Of a stretch of DNA of 64,000 bases, positions 54,610-63,924 are shown piece by piece; position 1 is the first letter of the stretch, and every line of letters begins with the position of its first letter. The stretch covers positions 496,001-560,000 of the forward strand of contig NZ_CAKAKO010000003.1 of the NCBI RefSeq assembly GCF_916700565.1. Reading direction: 5' to 3'. Below the pieces are notes generated by a model that saw only the letters and a program-made list of their open reading frames with translations, was not told the origin of the DNA and did no database searches. The stretch comes from Xenophilus sp. Marseille-Q4582. Lineage in GTDB: Bacteria; Pseudomonadota; Gammaproteobacteria; Burkholderiales; Burkholderiaceae_C. The translations under genes and the position numbers were made by a program.

Positions 54610-55709
54610 ATGCCTTGTCCTTGATCGACGAACACCCGGGCGCGCCGCGGGCTGGCGACCACCGTGTCGCCCTCGCGCAGTCCGAGTTCGCGGAATTGCT
54701 GCGCGGGGATCTGCGCCTCGATGATGGCGCCAGAACCAGGATTGTCTGGATTCGTTTCCAGCGGTTCGAGTTCCATGCGCGCGATCGGGCCGACCACGAT
54801 GGCGCGGCCGATGGTAGCGGCAATGCCTGCGGCACGCTCGCCACCGGCCACGTAGCGGCTGATGTCGAAGTCGTGCGGACGCACATAGGCCAGCGCCTTG
54901 GCGTCTTCGGCGCCGCCCGCTTCGGCGGAGGCGATGCGCACGCCCTGCACCTCCACCTCGCCCTGGTGCGCGCGGCCGTGGAACAGGTTCACGTCGCCCA
55001 GGAAACCGTAGACGAAGGGGCTGGCCGGGTGGTCCCACACCTCCTGCGGCGAGCCGACCTGCTCGATCTTGCCGCTGTTCATCAGCACCACGCGGTCGGC
55101 CACCTCCAGCGCCTCTTCCTGGTCGTGCGTGACGAAGATGGAGGTGACGTGCAGTTCGTCGTGCAGGCGGCGCAGCCAGCGGCGCAGCTCCTTGCGCACC
55201 TTGGCGTCCAGCGCGCCGAAGGGCTCGTCGAGCAGCAGAACCTTGGGTTCCACGGCCAGCGCGCGGGCCAGGGCGATGCGCTGGCGCTGGCCGCCGGACA
55301 GCTGCGCCGGGTAGCGGTCGGCCAGCCAGTCCAGCTGCACCAGCTTGAGCAGATCGGTGACCTTGGCCTTGATCTGCGCGTCGCTCGGGCGCTGGCTGCG
55401 CGGGCGCACGCGTAGGCCGAAGGCCACGTTCTCGAACACGGTCATGTGGCGGAACAGCGCGTAGTGCTGGAACACGAAGCCGACCTGGCGCTCGCGCACG
55501 TGCACGTCGGTCGTGTCCTTGCCGCTGAAGAGGATGCTGCCGCTGTCTGCCGTCTCCAGGCCCGCGATGATGCGCAGCAGCGTGGTCTTGCCGCAGCCCG
55601 ACGGGCCCAGCAGCGCGAACAGCTCGCCCGAATCCACGCTCAGGCTCACGTCCTTGAGCGCATGGAAGTTGCCGAAATGCTTGCTGACGTTGCGGATCTC
55701 GATGCTCAT
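54606..55709 (-). CDS. cysA: Sulfate/thiosulfate ABC transporter ATP-binding protein CysA
   Basis: A 367-residue ATPase. Walker A is GPSGCGKTT (residues 35-43), signature [14 protein letters not shown], Walker [12 protein letters not shown] and the H-loop in [10 protein letters not shown]. The C-terminal TOBE/regulatory domain is present ([15 protein letters not shown]). It energises sulfate uptake with CysT and CysW. It begins 24 nt after cysW and its stop overlaps the TTG start of dsbB. Confidence 0.95.
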   Translation of the reverse strand: MSIEIRNVSKHFGNFHALKDVSLSVDSGELFALLGPSGCGKTTLLRIIAGLETADSGSILFSGKDTTDVHVRERQVGFVFQHYALFRHMTVFENVAFGLRVRPRSQRPSDAQIKAKVTDLLKLVQLDWLADRYPAQLSGGQRQRIALARALAVEPKVLLLDEPFGALDAKVRKELRRWLRRLHDELHVTSIFVTHDQEEALEVADRVVLMNSGKIEQVGSPQEVWDHPASPFVYGFLGDVNLFHGRAHQGEVEVQGVRIASAEAGGAEDAKALAYVRPHDFDISRYVAGGERAAGIAATIGRAIVVGPIARMELEPLETNPDNPGSGAIIEAQIPAQQFRELGLREGDTVVASPRRARVFVDQGQGI

Positions 55710-55733
55710 GATGGTCGCTCTTGCGTGGGGGTG

Positions 55734-56654
55734 TCAGGCCGCCGTGCCACTCGGGGCCGTGGGGCGTTCGGGCGGCAGTTCGGCCAGGGCCTTCATCTCG
55801 CGCTCGTGGCGCCACTCGATCACGGTCTTGATGACCAGCGTGACCAGCGCCAGGATGGCCAGCAGCGAAGCCACCGCGAAGGCGGCCACCGACTGGTATT
55901 CGTTGTAGAGCACTTCCACGTGCAGCGGCATGGTGTTGGTCTGGCCGCGGATGTGGCCCGAGACCACCGAGACCGCGCCAAACTCGCCCATGGCCCGTGC
56001 ATTGCACAGGATCACGCCGTACAGCAGGCCCCACTTGATGTTGGGCAGCGTGACCTTCCAGAAGGTCTGCCAGCCGCTGGCGCCCAGCACGATGGCGGCC
56101 TGCTCTTCCTCGGTGCCCTGGGCCTGCATCAGCGGGATCAGTTCGCGCGCGATGAAGGGAAAGGTCACGAAGATGGTGGCCAGCACGATGCCCGGCACGG
56201 CGAACATGATCTTGATGTCATGCGCGGCCAGCCACGGACCGAACCAGCCCTGCGCGCCGAAGACCAGCATGTAGATCAGGCCGGCCACCACGGGCGACAC
56301 GGCGAAGGGCAGGTCGATCAGGGTGGTGAGGAAGGCCTTGCCCTTGAACTCGTACTTGGCGATGGCCCAGGCCGCGGCGACGCCGAACACCAGGTTCAGC
56401 GGCACCGTGATGGCGGCCGTGATCAGCGTCAGGCGGATGGACGCCCAGGCGTCCGGCTCCTTGAGCGCTTCCCAGTAGGCCTGCCAGCCCTTGCGCAGGG
56501 CCTCGGTGGCCACGGCGGCCAGCGGCAGCACCAGGAACAGGAAGATGAAGGCCAGGGCCAGGCCGATCAGCAGCCGGCGCACCCAGGGCGATTCGGTGGT
56601 GCCGGCCTGCGCGCGGCGCGCACCGGTGCGCAAGGAAGTCGCAGCACCGCTCAT
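55734..56654 (-). CDS. cysW: Sulfate ABC transporter permease CysW
   Basis: A 306-residue permease with six predicted transmembrane helices. The CysW-type EAA loop is visible in [58 protein letters not shown] is the first helix. The start ATG overlaps the cysT stop (ATGA at 56651-56654). It pairs with CysT to form the sulfate channel. Confidence 0.95.
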   Translation of the reverse strand: MSGAATSLRTGARRAQAGTTESPWVRRLLIGLALAFIFLFLVLPLAAVATEALRKGWQAYWEALKEPDAWASIRLTLITAAITVPLNLVFGVAAAWAIAKYEFKGKAFLTTLIDLPFAVSPVVAGLIYMLVFGAQGWFGPWLAAHDIKIMFAVPGIVLATIFVTFPFIARELIPLMQAQGTEEEQAAIVLGASGWQTFWKVTLPNIKWGLLYGVILCNARAMGEFGAVSVVSGHIRGQTNTMPLHVEVLYNEYQSVAAFAVASLLAILALVTLVIKTVIEWRHEREMKALAELPPERPTAPSGTAA

Positions 56655-57538
56655 GCCGACACCCCCCGCTTGCGCTGCCAGGCTTGCAGCCCGTTGATGA
56701 CCAGCAGCATGATGAAAGAGAACACCAGCATGACCAGGGCCACGGCCGTGGCGCCTGCGTAGTCGTACTGCTCAAGCTTGCCGATGATGATCAGCGGCGT
56801 GATCTCGGAAATCATGGGCATGTTGCCGGCGATGAAGATCACCGAGCCGTATTCACCGATGGCGCGCGCGAAGGCCATCGCAAAGCCGGTGAGCAGCGCC
56901 GGCATCAGGGCCGGCAGCAGCACCAGGCGGAAGGTCTGCCAGCGCGTGGCGCCCAGCGAGGTGGCCGCCTCTTCCAGCTCTTTCTCGGTGTCTTCCAGCA
57001 CCGGCTGCACCGTGCGCACCACGAAAGGCAGGCCGATGAAGATCAGCGCGATCACCACCCCGTTGGGGTTGAAGGCCAGCTGGATGCCCAGCGGCTCCAG
57101 GTATTGCCCAATCCAGCCGTTGCCGGCCAGCAGCGCCGTGAGCGAGATGCCGGCCACCGCCGTGGGCAGCGCGAAAGGCAGGTCGACCAGCGCATCGACG
57201 ATGCGCTTGCCCGGGAACTTGTAGCGCACCAGCACCCAGGCCACCAGCAGCCCGGCGAACAGGTTCACCAGCGCCGCAAGGAAAGAGGCGCCGAAGGTCA
57301 GGCGATAGGACGCCAGCACGCGCGGCGCCGTCACCGCCACCCAGAACTGCTCCCAGCTCAGGGTGAAGGTCTTGAGCACCAGCGTAGTGAGCGGGATCAG
57401 CACGATCAGGCACAGGTACAGCAGCGTGTAGCCCAGCGTGAGGTGGAAACCCGGGATCACGCGCTTGGCGCCGCGCGCGCGTCCACGGGAAAGCGGCGCG
57501 GCCCCGGCGGGCAGCGCCGATGAAGCGGCACCAGTCAT
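56651..57538 (-). CDS. cysT: Sulfate ABC transporter permease CysT
   Basis: A 295-residue permease with six predicted transmembrane helices. The EAA loop is [84 protein letters not shown] is the first helix. It is the first permease of the operon, 99 nt after sbp; the operon order sbp-cysT-cysW-cysA is standard. Confidence 0.95.
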   Translation of the reverse strand: MTGAASSALPAGAAPLSRGRARGAKRVIPGFHLTLGYTLLYLCLIVLIPLTTLVLKTFTLSWEQFWVAVTAPRVLASYRLTFGASFLAALVNLFAGLLVAWVLVRYKFPGKRIVDALVDLPFALPTAVAGISLTALLAGNGWIGQYLEPLGIQLAFNPNGVVIALIFIGLPFVVRTVQPVLEDTEKELEEAATSLGATRWQTFRLVLLPALMPALLTGFAMAFARAIGEYGSVIFIAGNMPMISEITPLIIIGKLEQYDYAGATAVALVMLVFSFIMLLVINGLQAWQRKRGVSA

Positions 57539-57637
57539 AAAGGAATCGGTTCTCGAACGCGTGAAAGGGATGCGTGGCCGGCGGGCGGCGCGGCGCCGCA
57601 GGGCCGGCCGCCAGCGGCCGCTCCCCGGCGCGGCGGC

Positions 57638-58639
57638 TTACCTGCCGGGCGTGTAGATCTTGTCGAACTGGCCGCCGTCGTTGAAGTGCACCTTCTGCGC
57701 TTCGCCCAGGCTGCCGAACAGTTCCTGCACCGTGAACAGCTGCAGCGGCTTGAACTGGGCGGCATGCTTCTTCAGCACGGCCTGCGAGCGCGGGCGCAGC
57801 GCATGCTTGGCCGCGATTTCCTGCGCCTCGTCGGTGTAGAGGAAATCGAGGTAGGCCTTGGCGACCTCGGCCGTGCCCTTCTTGGCCACGGTGCGTTCCA
57901 CGACAGCCACCGGGTTCTCGGCAATGATGCTGATCGAGGGGTACACGGCATCGACCTTGCCGGCGCCGAATTCACGGTCCACCGACAGCGACTCGGATTC
58001 GAAGGTCACCAGCACGTCGCCGATGTTGCGCTGCAGGAAGATGGTGGTCGCGTCGCGGCCGCCCTTGCCCAGCACGGGCACGTTCTTGAACAGCTTGCCC
58101 ACGAACTCCGCGGCCTGCGCGTCGGTGCCGCCCTTCTTCTTGATGTAGCCCCAGGCGGCCAGGTAGGTGTAGCGGCCGTTGCCGCCGGTCTTGGGGTTCA
58201 CGACCACGACCTTGACGTCGGGGCGGATCAGGTCGTCCCAGTCCTTGATGGCCTTGGGGTTGCCCTTGCGCACCAGGAAGATCGAGGTGGAGATGGTGGG
58301 CGCCGCGTTGTCGGGGAAGCGCTTGGCCCAATCCTTGGCCACCACGCCGTTGCCCGCCAGGAAGTCGATGTCGGTGGTGGTGTTGAAGGTCACCACGTCG
58401 GCGTCCAGGCCGTCGTTGACGGCACGCGCCTGCGCGCTGGAGCCTCCATGGGCCTGGTCGATCCTGACGTCCTTGCCGGTGGTCTTCTTGTAGTGGGCGG
58501 CGAAGGCGGGGTTGATGTCCTTGTAGAACTCGCGCGCCACGTCGTAGGAGGCGTTCAGCAGCGTGGTCTGCGCCAGCGCGCCCGCGGCCGACAGGGTCAG
58601 GGCCGCGCCCAGGAGGATGTTCTTGATCTTGAAATTCAT
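57638..58639 (-). CDS. sbp: Sulfate-binding periplasmic protein
   Basis: A 333-residue solute-binding protein. The signal peptide MNFKIKNILLGAALTLSAAGALA ends at QTTLLNASYDVAREFYKDINPAF, the canonical mature start of Sbp/CysP. Other hallmarks are AHGGSSAQARAVNDGLDADVVTFNTTTDIDFL and VVNPKTGGNGRYTYLAAWGY. It delivers sulfate to CysT/W/A. Its ATG overlaps the stop of the small hydrolase gene (ATGA at 58636-58639). A 99-nt spacer to cysT may hold a partial terminator or processing site. Confidence 0.95.
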   Translation of the reverse strand: MNFKIKNILLGAALTLSAAGALAQTTLLNASYDVAREFYKDINPAFAAHYKKTTGKDVRIDQAHGGSSAQARAVNDGLDADVVTFNTTTDIDFLAGNGVVAKDWAKRFPDNAAPTISTSIFLVRKGNPKAIKDWDDLIRPDVKVVVVNPKTGGNGRYTYLAAWGYIKKKGGTDAQAAEFVGKLFKNVPVLGKGGRDATTIFLQRNIGDVLVTFESESLSVDREFGAGKVDAVYPSISIIAENPVAVVERTVAKKGTAEVAKAYLDFLYTDEAQEIAAKHALRPRSQAVLKKHAAQFKPLQLFTVQELFGSLGEAQKVHFNDGGQFDKIYTPGR

Positions 58640-59217
58640 GGCGTGGCCAAGGTTGAGAAATTGTCGTGATTGTCCGCATCCAGCAGCCGGCTGGGCGTGA
58701 GGGTCAGGGATTCCAGCAGCGCGAGCCCCAGCGGCCAGTCCCCGTGGCCGGATTCCACGTTGATGTGGCCGGCCTTGGGCACGCGCACGAACTCGCTGCC
58801 CCAGGCCCGCGCATAGGCGCCGGCCAGGCGCACCGGGCAGTACGGATCATCGGTGCTGGCCACCACGATGCTGCGGTAGGGCAAGGGCGCATGCGGCACC
58901 GGGGCGAAGTCCGACAGCGCGGCGCGGCGCTCCGGATCGGCGGGCGCCACCAGCAGCGCACCGGCGATGCGGGCCGCGGCCTCGGCGCCCAGGTGGGCGG
59001 TGGCGATGCAGCCCAGGCTGTGGGCGGCGATCACCACCGGCGCGGGCTGCGCAAGGATCAGCTTCTCCAGCGCGGCGATCCAGGCCGCGCGCCGCGGCGA
59101 CACCCAGTCGTCCTGCACCACGCGCACGGCCGACTGCATGCGCTCCGCCCACAGGCTCTGCCAGTGGCCGGGGCCGGAGTCGCGCCAGCCGGGAGCGATG
59201 ACGATGGGTGTGCGCAC
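58636..59217 (-). CDS. RBBP9/YdeN-family small alpha/beta hydrolase
   Basis: A 193-residue serine hydrolase. The N-terminal TPIVIAPGWRDSGPGHWQSLW is typical of the RBBP9/YdeN family. The nucleophile is Ser in AAHSLGCIA; the acid is Asp in ASTDDPYCP and the base His in AGHINVESGHGDW. The GTG start at 59217 is chosen by the position of the family start; no ATG is nearby. It lies 11 nt after the peroxiredoxin gene and its stop overlaps the start of sbp. The substrate is unknown. Confidence 0.87.
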   Translation of the reverse strand: MRTPIVIAPGWRDSGPGHWQSLWAERMQSAVRVVQDDWVSPRRAAWIAALEKLILAQPAPVVIAAHSLGCIATAHLGAEAAARIAGALLVAPADPERRAALSDFAPVPHAPLPYRSIVVASTDDPYCPVRLAGAYARAWGSEFVRVPKAGHINVESGHGDWPLGLALLESLTLTPSRLLDADNHDNFSTLATP

Positions 59218-59228
59218 GGCGCTCGGGC

Positions 59229-59870
59229 TTACTTGTTGGGCTGCGGCGTCACGCGCAGGTAGGGGCGCACGGCGTTCCAGCCCTTGGGGAAGCGCTCCTT
59301 GAGCTCGGCCGGATCCTGCAGGCTGGGCACGATCACCACGTCGTCGCCGTCCTTCCAGTCGGCCGGCGTCGCCACCTTGTGGCTGTCGGTCAGCTGCAGC
59401 GAATCGACCACGCGCAGCAACTCGTCGAAGTTGCGGCCCGTGCTGGCCGGGTAGGTCAGCGTGGCGCGGATGGTCTTCTTCGGGTCGATGAAGAACACGC
59501 TGCGCACGGTGGCCGTGGCCGAGGCGTTGGGGTGGATCAGGTCGTACAGCTCGGACACCTTGCGGTCCGCGTCGGCCAGGATCGGGAAGTTCACCGTGGT
59601 GTTCTGCGTCTCGTTGATGTCGCCGATCCACTGCTGGTGCTTGTCCACCGGGTCCACGCTGATGGCGATGGGCTTGACGCCGCGCTTGGCGAATTCGCCG
59701 CCCAGGGCGGCCGTGCGGCCCAGCTCCGTCGTGCACACGGGCGTGAAATCCGCCGGATGCGAGAACAAGATCACCCAGGAATCACCGGCCCATTCATGGA
59801 AACGGATCGGGCCTTCGGACGACTCCTGCGTGAAGTCGGGGGCGATGTCGCCCAGACGCAAAGTGGCCAC
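59229..59870 (-). CDS. 1-Cys peroxiredoxin (Prx6 type)
   Basis: A 213-residue thiol peroxidase. The peroxidatic Cys46 lies in SHPADFTPVCTTELG. The long C-terminal domain (DSLQLTDSHKVATPADWKDGDDVVIVPSL) and the absence of a resolving-Cys motif point to the Prx6/1-Cys class. The GTG start has a good AAGGAG Shine-Dalgarno. It probably heads the transcription run that continues into the hydrolase and the sulfate operon. An AT-rich element upstream is a likely regulatory site. Confidence 0.92.
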   Translation of the reverse strand: MATLRLGDIAPDFTQESSEGPIRFHEWAGDSWVILFSHPADFTPVCTTELGRTAALGGEFAKRGVKPIAISVDPVDKHQQWIGDINETQNTTVNFPILADADRKVSELYDLIHPNASATATVRSVFFIDPKKTIRATLTYPASTGRNFDELLRVVDSLQLTDSHKVATPADWKDGDDVVIVPSLQDPAELKERFPKGWNAVRPYLRVTPQPNK

Positions 59871-59925
59871 GGCAGCACTCCTTCATGTGTAACAGGCAGG
59901 CATTGTCCGGAGGCCACCATCGATC

Positions 59926-59953
59926 TCAAACGAATATCTCTTTGTTTGAATAT
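59926..59953. promoter_or_regulatory. AT-rich palindromic element upstream of the peroxiredoxin gene
   Basis: TCAAAC (59926-59931) and GTTTGA (59944-59949) are a perfect inverted repeat with a 12-bp spacer, and GAATAT (59932-59937 and 59948-59953) occurs twice within it. The block is AT-rich against the background and ends about 80 bp before the minus-strand GTG. A LysR/OxyR-type regulator would fit, but this is inference. Confidence 0.4.
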
Positions 59954-60022
59954 GCACCAGAATGCATATGAACACCGCCGGCGCGGCATGTGGCGGCGGT
60001 CCGGCAGTTCGCAGCGCCCCGC

Positions 60023-60943
60023 TCAGCCGGCCAGCAGGTGCGGCTCGTCGGCTTCCAGGTGCTCGGCGAGGAAATCCAGCAGCCGGCGCACGGCCGGCAC
60101 CAGCGCGCGGCGCGGCGGGTACATGGCATGCACGATGCCGCCGGGCGGCTGCCAGCCGGGCAGCGCCTCCACCAGGCGGCCGGTGCGCAGGTCCTCGCGG
60201 CACAGGTAGTCGGGCAGCAGGCCGGCCCCGACCCCGCCGAGGATCGCGAAGCGCAGCGTCGCCAGGTCGTCCGCGAGGTAGCGCGGCGGCGCAGGCAGGT
60301 ACTGGAAGGTGCGCCCGCCGGGGCCGTGCAGCAGCACGCCGGCCTTGGCGTCGACGGCCGACATGCTCACGCTTTCCAGCTTGCCCAGATCCTCGGGACC
60401 GCGCAGCGCCTGCCGGCGCGCCAGCACCCCGGGCGTGGCCACCAGCATGCTGCGGCTGATGCCGAAGGTGCGCGCCGCGAGCGTGGCACTGTCCTCGATG
60501 GCCATGCGCACGCGCAGCGCGATGTCCATGCCTTCCTCCACCGGGTCCACGGGGCGGTTCAGCACGCGCATCTCGATCTGCACGCCCGGGTGGCGGCACA
60601 GGAACTGGGGCAGCAGCGGCCCCACGCTGCTTTGCGCCAGCGTGACCGGGCAACTGATGCGCACCACGCCGCGCGGCTCCTTCTGCACCTGGGCCACGGC
60701 CTCGGCGCCGGCCTCGGCCGTGTCGCGCACGCCCACGCAATGGCGCAGGTAGATCTCGCCCGCCTGGGTGAGCGACAGCCGGCGCGTGCTGCGCTGGAGC
60801 AGTTGCACGCCCAGCTGCGATTCCAGCTCCGCCACACGCCGCGACAGCCGCGACTTGGGAATGCCCAGCGAGCGGCTGGCCGCCGTGAAGCCGCCGCGCT
60901 CGGCCACTTCGGCAAAGAAGAGCATGTCGTTGAGGTCGATCAT
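60023..60943 (-). CDS. LysR-family transcriptional regulator
   Basis: A 306-residue regulator. The N-terminal winged helix-turn-helix is [39 protein letters not shown]. The C-terminal two-lobed effector domain ([38 protein letters not shown]) is of the subgroup often placed next to quinone or azo reductases. The ATG at 60943 is chosen over upstream codons because the family begins there. It is divergent from azoR (142 bp apart) and most likely controls it. Confidence 0.9.
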   Translation of the reverse strand: MIDLNDMLFFAEVAERGGFTAASRSLGIPKSRLSRRVAELESQLGVQLLQRSTRRLSLTQAGEIYLRHCVGVRDTAEAGAEAVAQVQKEPRGVVRISCPVTLAQSSVGPLLPQFLCRHPGVQIEMRVLNRPVDPVEEGMDIALRVRMAIEDSATLAARTFGISRSMLVATPGVLARRQALRGPEDLGKLESVSMSAVDAKAGVLLHGPGGRTFQYLPAPPRYLADDLATLRFAILGGVGAGLLPDYLCREDLRTGRLVEALPGWQPPGGIVHAMYPPRRALVPAVRRLLDFLAEHLEADEPHLLAG

Positions 60944-61085
60944 GGGCCGGATTGTCCTGCCAAGAGAACGCGCCGTCTTCGTTTTGGCGGCTTCTCGCAC
61001 ATTGGTCGCGTCCATAGACTTCTTTTCATCGGCCGGCACGGTGCGCGGCCTTCCTCACAGCCCCCCATCCCACAAGGAAAGCATC

Positions 61086-61733
61086 ATGAAACTGCTTCAC
61101 GTCGACTCGAGCGTCCTGGGCGCGAACTCCGTCTCCCGCCTGCTCACGGCCGAAACCGTGGCCCAGTGGCAGGCCAGCCATCCGGGCACCACGGTCGAGT
61201 ACCTCGACCTGGCCGTGGACGCGCCCAGCCATTTCGACGCGAATGCCCTGGGCATCAAGATCGGCCAGCCGGCCCAGCCCACCGAGGCGCAGCTGCGCGA
61301 GAACGCCGTGTCCGAACGCCTGGTGAGCCAGTTCCTGGCGGCCGACGTGGTCGTGGTGGGCGCCCCGCTCTACAACTTCAGCATTCCCAGCCAGCTCAAG
61401 GCCTGGATCGACCGGCTGGCCCAGGCCGGCCGCACCTTCAAATACACGGACCAGGGCGCCGTGGGCCTGGCCGGCGGCAAGACGGTGATCGTGGCCTCCA
61501 GCCGCGGCGGCGTGTACTCCACCTCCGAAGGCGGCCAGGCCGCCGAGCACCAGGAAAGCTACCTGAAGGTGGTGTTCGGCTTCTTCGGCATCACCGACGT
61601 GCGCTTCGTGCGCGCCGAGGGCCTGGCGCTGGGCGAGGCGCCCAAGGCCGCGGCCCTGGAATCGGCCCGCGCCGACATCCGCGCCGTGACGGCCGAGGCG
61701 GCCAACCAGGCGCAGGCGCAGCAGGCCGCCTGA
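61086..61733 (+). CDS. azoR: FMN-dependent NADH-azoreductase
   Basis: A 215-residue flavodoxin-like reductase of the AzoR/AcpD family. [20 protein letters not shown] binds the FMN phosphate, and [33 protein letters not shown] is the characteristic FMN/substrate region. It reduces quinones, azo dyes and nitro compounds with NADH. AAGGAAAG before the ATG is a good Shine-Dalgarno. It is divergent from a LysR gene and ends in a clear terminator. Confidence 0.94.
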   Translation: MKLLHVDSSVLGANSVSRLLTAETVAQWQASHPGTTVEYLDLAVDAPSHFDANALGIKIGQPAQPTEAQLRENAVSERLVSQFLAADVVVVGAPLYNFSIPSQLKAWIDRLAQAGRTFKYTDQGAVGLAGGKTVIVASSRGGVYSTSEGGQAAEHQESYLKVVFGFFGITDVRFVRAEGLALGEAPKAAALESARADIRAVTAEAANQAQAQQAA

Positions 61734-61788
61734 TCGCGCCGACGGGGCCCGGCGCGGCGCCGGCCGCGGGTGGGCCGCTCCCTGCGAG

Positions 61789-61813
61789 AACGCCGGGCTT
61801 GCCCGGCGTTTCG
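61789..61813 (+). terminator. Rho-independent terminator after azoR
   Basis: A perfect 9-bp stem (AACGCCGGG / CCCGGCGTT, 61789-61797 with 61802-61810, 4-nt loop) is followed by a short T run. It lies 55 nt past the azoR stop. Confidence 0.7.
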
Positions 61814-61855
61814 CTGTCTGCACGGAAGCGGCTCCGGGGCCGGGGCTCAGGTCCC

Positions 61856-63178
61856 TCAGGTCTTGTGCACCGTTTCGCCGCGCAGCGGGCCGTGGTCCTG
61901 GATGTTGAAGGCGCGGCGCTTCCAGCCCGCGTAGGTGCGGCGCCAGTTGGTCACCGAGATGAAGTAATAGACCACCTTGAACATCAGCACCGAGCGCCGG
62001 AAGCCGCGCTTGGGCGCGAGGTCGGCCGCCAGCAGCGACAGCAAGCCGCGCTTGATGTTGAAGATGTTGCGCGGGTGCATGAACATGTCGCGGATCGTCG
62101 GGTTGGTCACCCGGTAGATAAACCACGAGTACTTCTTGGGCACTTCGCGCATCAGCCGCTCGTAGCGTGCCCGCGCGGCCGGCAGCTCGCCCGGCCGGTC
62201 CAGCGCCGTGGCCACCACGTCGGCGCCTTTCTGCGCGCTCAGCATCGCCAAGTACACGCCGGTGGAGAACATCGGATCGATGAAGGTGAAGGCATCGCCC
62301 ACCATCAGGTAGCGCTCGCCCGTCGCATGCGTGCTGGCGTAGGAGAAATTGCCCGTCGCATGCACCTCGTCGCCGATCAGTTCGGCGTCCTTGAGCCGGT
62401 CCTGGAGTTCCGGCGCCATGGCGATGGTGTCGAAGAAGAAATCCTTCATCGGCTTGTCGCGCGACTTCAGGTAGTAGGACCAGCACACCGCCCCCACGCT
62501 GGTGGCGCCGTCGGCCAGCGGAATGAACCAGAACCAGCCATGCTCGAACCAGCAGATGGTGATGTGGCCTTCGTCGCGCCCTTCGAGCCGGCGCGCGTTG
62601 CGAAAGTGGCCGAAGATCGCCGTGCTGTTGTGCCGCGGGTTCTTCTGCTTGCTCTTGAGCTTGTTGGCCAGCAGCGTGTCGCGGCCGCTGGCGTCCACCA
62701 CGAAGCGGGTGCGCCAGGCGCTGCGGCTGCCGTCCTTCATCACGGCGCGCACGGTGGCGCCTTCGGCGTCGAACTCCACCTCGCGCACCTGGGCGCCTTC
62801 GATGGCGAGCGCGCCCTCCTTTTGCGCATGGCGGAACAGCAGCTCGTCCAGATCGGAGCGGCGCACCTGCCAGGCCAGGCCCTTGTCCGGATCCAACCCG
62901 TCGCCGAATTCGACCTTGCTGGTGTAGGGCAGGTCCGGCGGCACGAACTCGATGCCGTACTTGGGCATGCCGATGCGATCCACCTGCTCGCGCACGCCCA
63001 GCAGGTCGAACAGCTCGCCATTGCCCGGCAGCAGCGATTCGCCGATGTGGAAGCGCGGGTGCTGGTCCTTTTCCAGCATGACCACCCGGCGCCCCTGGCG
63101 CGCCAGCAAGGTGGACATGGTGGCGCCACCCGGCCCGCCGCCGATCACCAGCACATCGCACTGCTGCAACTCGTCCAT
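61856..63178 (-). CDS. FAD-dependent halogenase-like flavoprotein
   Basis: A 440-residue flavin monooxygenase-fold protein. The FAD-binding motif is VIGGGPGGATMSTLLARQG. HPRFHIGESLLPGNGELFDLLG and GDAFTFIDPMFSTGVYLAMLSA are typical of the halogenase/geranylgeranyl-reductase-like clade. The motif W215-x-W217-x-I219-P220 (WFWFIP) matches the WxWxIP signature of FADH2-dependent halogenases. Lys73 in MPKYGIEF lies near the place of the catalytic Lys in these enzymes. It may be a genuine halogenase or a related oxidoreductase; this is not decided by sequence alone. The divergent C-terminal domain of about 90 residues is basic and helical. A flavin-reductase-like gene lies upstream on the same strand. 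Confidence 0.82.
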   Translation of the reverse strand: MDELQQCDVLVIGGGPGGATMSTLLARQGRRVVMLEKDQHPRFHIGESLLPGNGELFDLLGVREQVDRIGMPKYGIEFVPPDLPYTSKVEFGDGLDPDKGLAWQVRRSDLDELLFRHAQKEGALAIEGAQVREVEFDAEGATVRAVMKDGSRSAWRTRFVVDASGRDTLLANKLKSKQKNPRHNSTAIFGHFRNARRLEGRDEGHITICWFEHGWFWFIPLADGATSVGAVCWSYYLKSRDKPMKDFFFDTIAMAPELQDRLKDAELIGDEVHATGNFSYASTHATGERYLMVGDAFTFIDPMFSTGVYLAMLSAQKGADVVATALDRPGELPAARARYERLMREVPKKYSWFIYRVTNPTIRDMFMHPRNIFNIKRGLLSLLAADLAPKRGFRRSVLMFKVVYYFISVTNWRRTYAGWKRRAFNIQDHGPLRGETVHKT

Positions 63179-63363
63179 AGCCCGCACTCCGCAAAAGGAA
63201 ATTGACAGAACGCCGCATTCTGCCCGCTCGGCAGGGCGATCCGGTGCCGCTGCGGCCCTCTCGCGGCGCCGGCCTGGCGCCCGACTTCCCGTTCCAGGTG
63301 GGCGCGCACGGCCCTCCCTGAGGGGCCCGGCCAGGGCCCCGTGCCGGGCCGTGCCGCCTGCGG

Positions 63364-63924
63364 TCAGGCCGAAGCGTGCGCCTTGACCCAGGCCACGTAG
63401 CGGTCCATCCAGCCCTGCAGGAACTGGCGGCTGCCTTCGTTGCCGATGTGGCCCTTGTCGTCGAACAGGTCGTCCTTGGCCTGCAGGAAGACCTCGGGCT
63501 GGCCCAGCGTGGGCACGTCCAGGTAGGCCAGGATGTTGCGCAGATGCTGCTGCGCGAGCGCGGTGCCGATGGTGCCCACCGAAACCCCCACCACGCCCGC
63601 CGGCTTGCCGCCCCACACGCTCTGGCCATAGGGACGCGAGCCCTGGTCCAGCGCGTTCTTGAGCACGCCGGGAATCGAGCGGTTGTACTCGGGCGTGACG
63701 AACAGCAGGCCCTGCGCCGCCGCGATGCGGCTCTTGAAGGTCTGCACCTCGGCCGGCTGCTTGCCGTCCAGGTCCTGGTTGTACAGCGGCAGCGTGTCGA
63801 TGCGCACGTGCTCGAAGCTGAACTCGGGCGGCGCCAGGTGCGCGAGCGCGAGCGCGAGCTTGCGGTTGAGCGAATCGGCGCGGATGCTGCCCACGATGAC
63901 GGCGATCTGGTATGGCTGGCTCAT
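63364..63924 (-). CDS. NADPH-dependent FMN reductase-family protein
   Basis: A 186-residue flavodoxin-like protein. IAVIVGSIRADSLNRKLALALA is the FMN-phosphate loop, and VTPEYNRSIPGVLKNALDQGSRP is the family's hallmark (chromate/quinone reductase-like, also used as a flavin reductase). GKPAGVVGVSVGTIGTALAQQHLR follows. The ATG at 63924 has a GGAG-type Shine-Dalgarno. It lies 185 nt upstream of the halogenase-like gene on the same strand, so it could supply reduced flavin to it (inference). Confidence 0.9.
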   Translation of the reverse strand: MSQPYQIAVIVGSIRADSLNRKLALALAHLAPPEFSFEHVRIDTLPLYNQDLDGKQPAEVQTFKSRIAAAQGLLFVTPEYNRSIPGVLKNALDQGSRPYGQSVWGGKPAGVVGVSVGTIGTALAQQHLRNILAYLDVPTLGQPEVFLQAKDDLFDDKGHIGNEGSRQFLQGWMDRYVAWVKAHASA

